From Liolophura sinensis (lineage: Eukaryota > Mollusca > Polyplacophora > Chitonida > Chitonidae): a stretch of 64,000 bases of DNA. The position numbers and the translations under genes were made by a program. Location of the stretch: positions 21,361,764 to 21,425,763 of the forward strand of contig NC_088306.1 of assembly GCF_032854445.1 (NCBI RefSeq). The letters are read 5' to 3'. Shown in pieces: positions 60,401 to 64,000 of this stretch (the first letter of the stretch is position 1; each line of letters starts with the position of its first letter). Below the pieces are notes generated by a model that was not told the DNA's origin, made no database searches, and saw nothing but the letters and a program-made list of their open reading frames with translations.

Positions 60401-63400
60401 CATTGACCTCTGAGTTCAAGGTCAAACAAGAGCTGACAGATCCTGCAGACAACTGTAAGTCCCAAAAAATCAACACTACCTTTTTGTTGACAGCAGTTGT
60501 AGCCTCCTTTGGTCTTGAGGCTTTCATAATCTATGTTCTTCTAAAGTTTTGTGCCTCTGTCTGTCTGTCTAGTCACACTTGGAGGGAGTTTATGGATCTG
60601 GAGCCACTTTCACAAACTTTCTAAATGATATTTCTTGTAATATTTTCTGTAAAAGATGTTTTCTGGGTGATAGTGCCATAAGTCATTCACAAGAAAAACC
60701 ATGCAAAATTGAGTTACGAAATTTTGTGAAAGTGGCCCCAGCTAACCAAAAGGTGCTTGGCAAATTCATAGGCCTCTCAATTTACAACATGTGCCGAGTA
60801 TTAGTGCAGACTGCTTGAGGGTAGTTCTGGCAAGTGTGTATTTATGATTTGTGCTCATTATTTAACAATTGCATGTTTATATGTCAACAGCAGTGCCAGT
60901 TCTGAACAATGTGGAAGCATCACCCAGGAAAAAGCCTCGGAAACAACTTCTGTAAGTCTCCATGTTCATTACATCAGTAAATGTAGTTGGTCTTGAACCA
61001 CAACTTTAGGTTACATTTTCAGATAGCGAAATAGGCCTTGGAACGCTTTGACTGGGCAAGGGGTGTCATGTCTGGTGTTTTCAGCATGGTGTTCCAGTGA
61101 GGCAGCGCTTCAGAATGTAAACCTGTCAGCAGTGGGTTCCTTTCGCAAGGCTGCAATAAACTCGTGTCGAAAAGTAATGTGTAACCTAAAATCGTGCTAG
61201 CTGACAGTCCAGAATGGACTGGAAAGGTGGATGTTGTAAAGTAAATAGTAGATCTATGAGGAATGATCAGGATAGTGATAGACCAGTGAGTTGACATGAT
61301 TAATTTGTGAGGAAAAGTGAACCAGGCCTTTGAATTAAAGACATAAAGAAATAAAGTCTGAGTGTGCTAGTAAAACAATAGAGAATCAGGCACATCTGAC
61401 CAAAGCATAAGTCTAGAGGGGATTAATTTAGGTGTGCTAATCACACTCCTGGTCATTTGCAAAGGGTGTGTTAATCAGCCACGAAAACCTGAGTGAACAT
61501 TTGTTAACTGTTACAATACAGAATAACATTTTTATATTAGCTCAAGGAGCTGAGGAGCAGACCAAAAAGCTTTAAAAATCAATGTCCCTAATTCCTCAAC
61601 CTTTTTGCATATGAAGGAGCAACTTTCAGTGCAATATATGTCTCTTTTTTTAATTGGTTTGATTGGCCAGTTTCTGGGCTTCACAGACATACCAGACCTT
61701 TAGTGAAACATTGTAATGTGTATGTAAAACTAAAGGAGTTTTATAGACTTGCAGCAATGTCATAGATTTAAGGTTTAACAATGTACTTTTTCTAAGAAGC
61801 ACTGTGGAGGAGATTAGAGATGCAACATCATCCGACGAAGAGGTGGAGCGGCACATGGAAGTGAAGGAGGAGAGGCGTGACTCCATCAAACAGGAAGTCA
61901 AAGAGGGTAAGTTTATGCCTTATATATTTATGTATTTATTTATTCGATTGGTGTTTTACGCCGTACTCAAGAATATTTCACTTATACGACGACGGTCAGC
62001 ATTATGGTGGGAGGAAACTGGACAGAGCCCGAGGGAAACCCATGACTATCCGCAGGTTACTGGCAGACCTGTCCACGAACGGCTGGAACGCTAACCGGCT
62101 GAGCCACGGGGGCCTTCATGGGTTTCATAGGAAGAATGCTTACTGTAAACCACCCAAAGGGTTAAGTCAAGAAGGAGAATTTATTGTTGCAAATAGATGA
62201 CATAAAATATTACTACTGGTTTCCAAACAACCCTTCAAACATCTTTTTAAGATCAGTACAACTGTCAGAATTTTGTGGCGATATTTTTTTTTGCAGGAGA
62301 AAAAGGTATTTGAAAAAAAATATTTAAATTTTTTTGTATGGTAGGCATTTTGGGCCACCATTTGGTACTTTCATTGTTGCATAATAATGTTCTAAAAAGG
62401 ATGTGGTAGCGTGTCTAACAGATGTATTTGAATGTGAATTTTTTATTTTTATCCAAACCAGGGCATTTAACATGAATAATGATAATATTTATGAATATAT
62501 TAAAAATATGAATATGATCAAAATCCAGATTTAGCAAATTAGTTAACACCAAATTCTAGTGCAAATATATTTATTAAACACGTGGTACATCTTCATTTAT
62601 AACATTATTACGCAAAGACTGAATATACCAAAAGGTTGTCCCAAATACTAATAAGTATTTCTATGTGTGTTTTTCTCTGTAAAGAAAAATTGGTCACAGT
62701 AACAACTTTTCACCATCTTTCATCTGAACTTTAAGTAATTTTATGTTTTCTCCACCTTTAATTTAGGCAAAACATCTGTTTTATAGTGTTTAAATTGTAC
62801 CGGGTGCATCTGTGTCTGATGGGCTTAGCACGCCAGTGTAGCGCAGTGACCCAGGAGCCTCTCACCAGTGCGGTCATGCTGGCTGCCTCTCCGGCCGTAT
62901 GTGGGAAGGTCTGACAGAAACCTGCGTATTGTCATGGGTTTCCCCCACACTCTGCCTGGTTTCCTCCCACCATTATGTTGGCTGCTGCTGTATAAGTGAA
63001 ATATTCTTGAGTATGGTGTAAAACACCTATCAAATAAATAAATAAATAAATTTAAATTGAACACATTTTGAGCCCATTTTAGATAATCTGTTCGGAGGTG
63101 GTATTTTTTATGGTGTGATTTTATTTGATTTGTGTAGATTCTTTTAGTGCACTGTCTTCATGTCACAACAAGCTTTGTGTGAATACTTTGGGAATTTACA
63201 CCACAATCTTTCATGTTACACTGCAGATGTTGTAACAAAGCTGTGGAAGTGTTCATAACTACCACATTGAATTGCCATGGTAGTTATGTTGCCATAGTAG
63301 TTATGTTGCATTGTCATGGTAGTTATGTTGCCATAGTAGTTATGTTGCATTGTCATGGTAATTATCTTGCATTGTCATGAGAGTTATGTGGCCATGGCAC

Positions 63401-63703
63401 TTACATGCATGTACTTGGAATTCCCTGCTGGCTTTGCCCAGTTTCCTCCCACCATAATGCTGGCTGCTGTCATATAAGTGAAATATCTGTGATTACTGCA
63501 TAAAGTTTTGCATTTTTCTTTTTCGCCTTCTCTTTGGTAATTGATTTTTTCATCATTGTTTGTCTTAGATTTTTACGATGAGGAAGGCGTTCGATGGACC
63601 GTAGAGAGGACGAAGCCAAACATCTCCATTATGAATTTCTATAATTGTTCCTGGAAAGCTCGGAATAACCATTTTAACAAGTATCAGGATGTCAAACCAA
63701 AAG
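45432..63703 (+). CDS. SAP130: SAP130, SIN3A-associated 130-kDa protein (C-terminus outside the window)
   Basis: Subunit of the nuclear SIN3-HDAC corepressor complex. Coding exons: 45432-45575, 46310-46433, 46904-47128, 48055-48340, 48848-49725, 52046-52174, 54653-54914, 56115-56266, 56512-56670, 57118-57295, 58183-58281, 60339-60454, 60891-60951, 61797-61906, 63569-63703. All junctions are GT-AG and phases match, giving about 1019 codons. Human-like blocks in order: RPIAPAP (exon 2), HLPKGAAAAV (exons 3/4), SPVIT (exon 4), IPIAKVTPQ (exons 6/7; human IPVAKVVPQ), SPRPSILRKR (exon 10), EFKVKQE with a SUMO-type VKQE (exon 12), SPRKKPRKQ (exon 13), DEEGVRW and WKARNNHFNKYQDVK (exon 15). The remaining C-terminus, which in the human protein binds SIN3, lies downstream. 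Exon 5 is a large Gly-Lys/Gln-rich insertion. ATG 45432 was chosen as the in-frame start, in AAGAATGG context. Confidence 0.96.
48345..48445 (-). repeat. SINE A fragment directly after SAP130 exon 4 donor
   Basis: The ATTT tail begins about 5 nt after the donor at 48341, followed by GTGGTGTTTTACTCAAAG and GCCAGCATTATGGTGGGAAG. Confidence 0.85.
50040..50240 (+). repeat. Dispersed repeat in SAP130 intron 5, partner at 55085-55260
   Basis: AAATCTCGCCCACAACGA and GTTGCTCATTATTC resemble AAATTTCGTCCACGACTA and GTTGCTCATTTTTC at 55105. The AGAGGTGTGTTTG/AGAGGTGTTGGGG stretch is also shared. Confidence 0.6.
51366..51475. repeat. Inverted repeat, ~38-bp arms, 32-nt loop
   Basis: ATATTGCCCAGTGAAGGTAA and its partner TTCACTGGGCAATAT, extending through ATACCATAAATATTGTTCG / CGAACAATAGTTATGGTAT. 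Arms 51366-51403 and 51436-51475, in SAP130 intron 5. Confidence 0.9.
52095..53869 (+). repeat. 108-bp minisatellite spanning SAP130 exon 6 end and its donor, 17 units
   Basis: Each unit repeats about 80 nt of exon 6 (SVPSLTTIATCTGIT...) plus the donor ATAGGTAAGTGTGTG and 20 nt of intron. Donor positions: 52175, then every 108 nt to 53147, then 53214 (a 67-bp unit lacking 41 nt), then every 108 nt to 53862. Unit 3 has GTCAGT. Unit 4 has lost the GT at that site. Because 108 is 3 x 36, both strands stay open. The plus frame from exon 6 runs 389 codons to a stop at 53215. The splice IPI|AKVTPQ into the next exon matches human SAP130, which identifies the array as a duplicated exon-intron boundary. 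Confidence 0.96.
55485..55815 (+). repeat. ~32-bp minisatellite in SAP130 intron 7
   Basis: About ten units of TCTAAAATGTGATTTCTCCT plus TACACTACTTCC, some truncated. The plus-strand ORF across it is repeat sequence. Confidence 0.9.
57910..58095 (-). repeat. SINE family A in SAP130 intron 10
   Basis: TTGATTGGTGTTTTACGCCG, ATACGGCGGCGGCAGCCAG and ACTTGAACTCACAGAGGC. Minus orientation. It ends about 90 nt before the next acceptor. Confidence 0.92.
59410..59510 (+). repeat. ~22-bp minisatellite in SAP130 intron 11
   Basis: Four units of GCAGTAAGCAGAGAAA type, with variation. Confidence 0.8.
61926..62115 (-). repeat. SINE family A in SAP130 intron 14
   Basis: TTTATTTATTCGATTGGTG, TACGCCGTACTCAAGAATAT and CTAACCGGCTGAGCCACGG. 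It starts about 20 nt after the donor at 61907. Confidence 0.93.
62822..63053 (+). repeat. SINE family A in SAP130 intron 14, plus orientation
   Basis: AGTGACCCAGGAGCCTCTCA, CCGTATGTGGGAAGGTCTG, GGTTTCCTCCCACCATTATG and an (AAATA)n tail. A further 3' fragment lies at 63430-63510. Confidence 0.92.
63245..63400 (+). repeat. ~36-bp minisatellite in SAP130 intron 14
   Basis: About four units of TAGTTATGTTGCATTGTCAT and TTGCCATAGTAG. Confidence 0.85.
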
Positions 63704-63825
63704 GTGATTTATTTCAACGTGCATGTGTATGTTAAATGTGGGCCTTAGCAAAAACACCAATAGGTGAAAGTTTCAGGTAAAGGTGCAAACTCTTATCTGT
63801 AAAGGTTAAAAAAAAAGGGTCCGTC

Positions 63826-63985
63826 CATACATGGCGTGCGTGGGAAGGTCTGCAGCAACCTGCGGATGGTCGTGGGTCTCGCCTGGCTATGCCCAGTTTT
63901 CTCCCACCATAATGCTGGCCGCCGTCGTATAAGTGAAATATTCTTGAGTACGGCGTAAAACACCAGTCAAATAAATAAATAATAC
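63826..63985 (+). repeat. SINE family A, 3' part, in SAP130 intron 15
   Basis: GCGTGGGAAGGTCTGCAGCA, GCTGGCCGCCGTCGTATAAG and ACGGCGTAAAACACCAGTCA. It closes the window; the next SAP130 exon lies beyond it. Confidence 0.93.
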
Positions 63986-64000
63986 CTTCCATACCTGTAG

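Overview
The window is eukaryotic. Its genes are split by GT-AG introns, it is crowded with tRNA-derived SINEs and minisatellites, and coding density is low. The recognisable genes (STING fused to TIR, and SAP130) together with a SINE family whose tail reads roughly 'ACGCCGTACTCAAGAATATT' point to a lophotrochozoan, most likely a marine mollusc. That assignment is an inference from gene content and repeat style.

Region 1 (1-12,100) carries two tandem plus-strand STING genes. The first (71-5799, 5' end outside the window) encodes a STING cyclic-dinucleotide-binding domain followed by a C-terminal TIR domain. The second (7388-12073) has the same four STING exons with the same intron phases, but it stops straight after the STING domain. 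No first exon for it could be found. The pair suggests duplicated cGAS-STING-type sensors, one with a TIR effector or adaptor and one without.

Region 2 (12,100-43,300) is mostly repeats. It holds a 33-bp minisatellite (13.1-14.0 kb), two abutting arrays of 24-bp and 23-bp units sharing a core (26.5-29.3 kb), a 68-bp array (40.3-40.7 kb), microsatellites, many SINE copies and a 110-bp inverted-repeat pair (37.3/38.7 kb). Two small genes are embedded in it (about 21.6-23.4 kb and 35.6-36.6 kb). Each encodes a secreted precursor with a signal peptide, a phase-1 intron, basic cleavage sites, a two-cysteine segment and an Arg-rich tail. They look like distant paralogues and I recognise neither.

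Region 3 (43,300-64,000) is one large plus-strand gene, SAP130 (SIN3/HDAC corepressor subunit). It has a promoter and 5' UTR exon near 43.4-43.5 kb and 15 coding exons to 63,703. The C-terminal exons lie beyond the window. All splice phases were checked by hand and join into one open frame of about 1019 codons.

The most unusual pattern is that three introns, in three different genes, begin with a minisatellite whose unit carries the exon end plus the 5' splice donor. These are about 80 bp x 10 in STING-TIR, 63 bp x 4 in STING-2 and 108 bp x 17 in SAP130. In SAP130 most of the first ten donors are in frame with the next exon, so donor choice or repeat number could change the protein in 36-residue steps.
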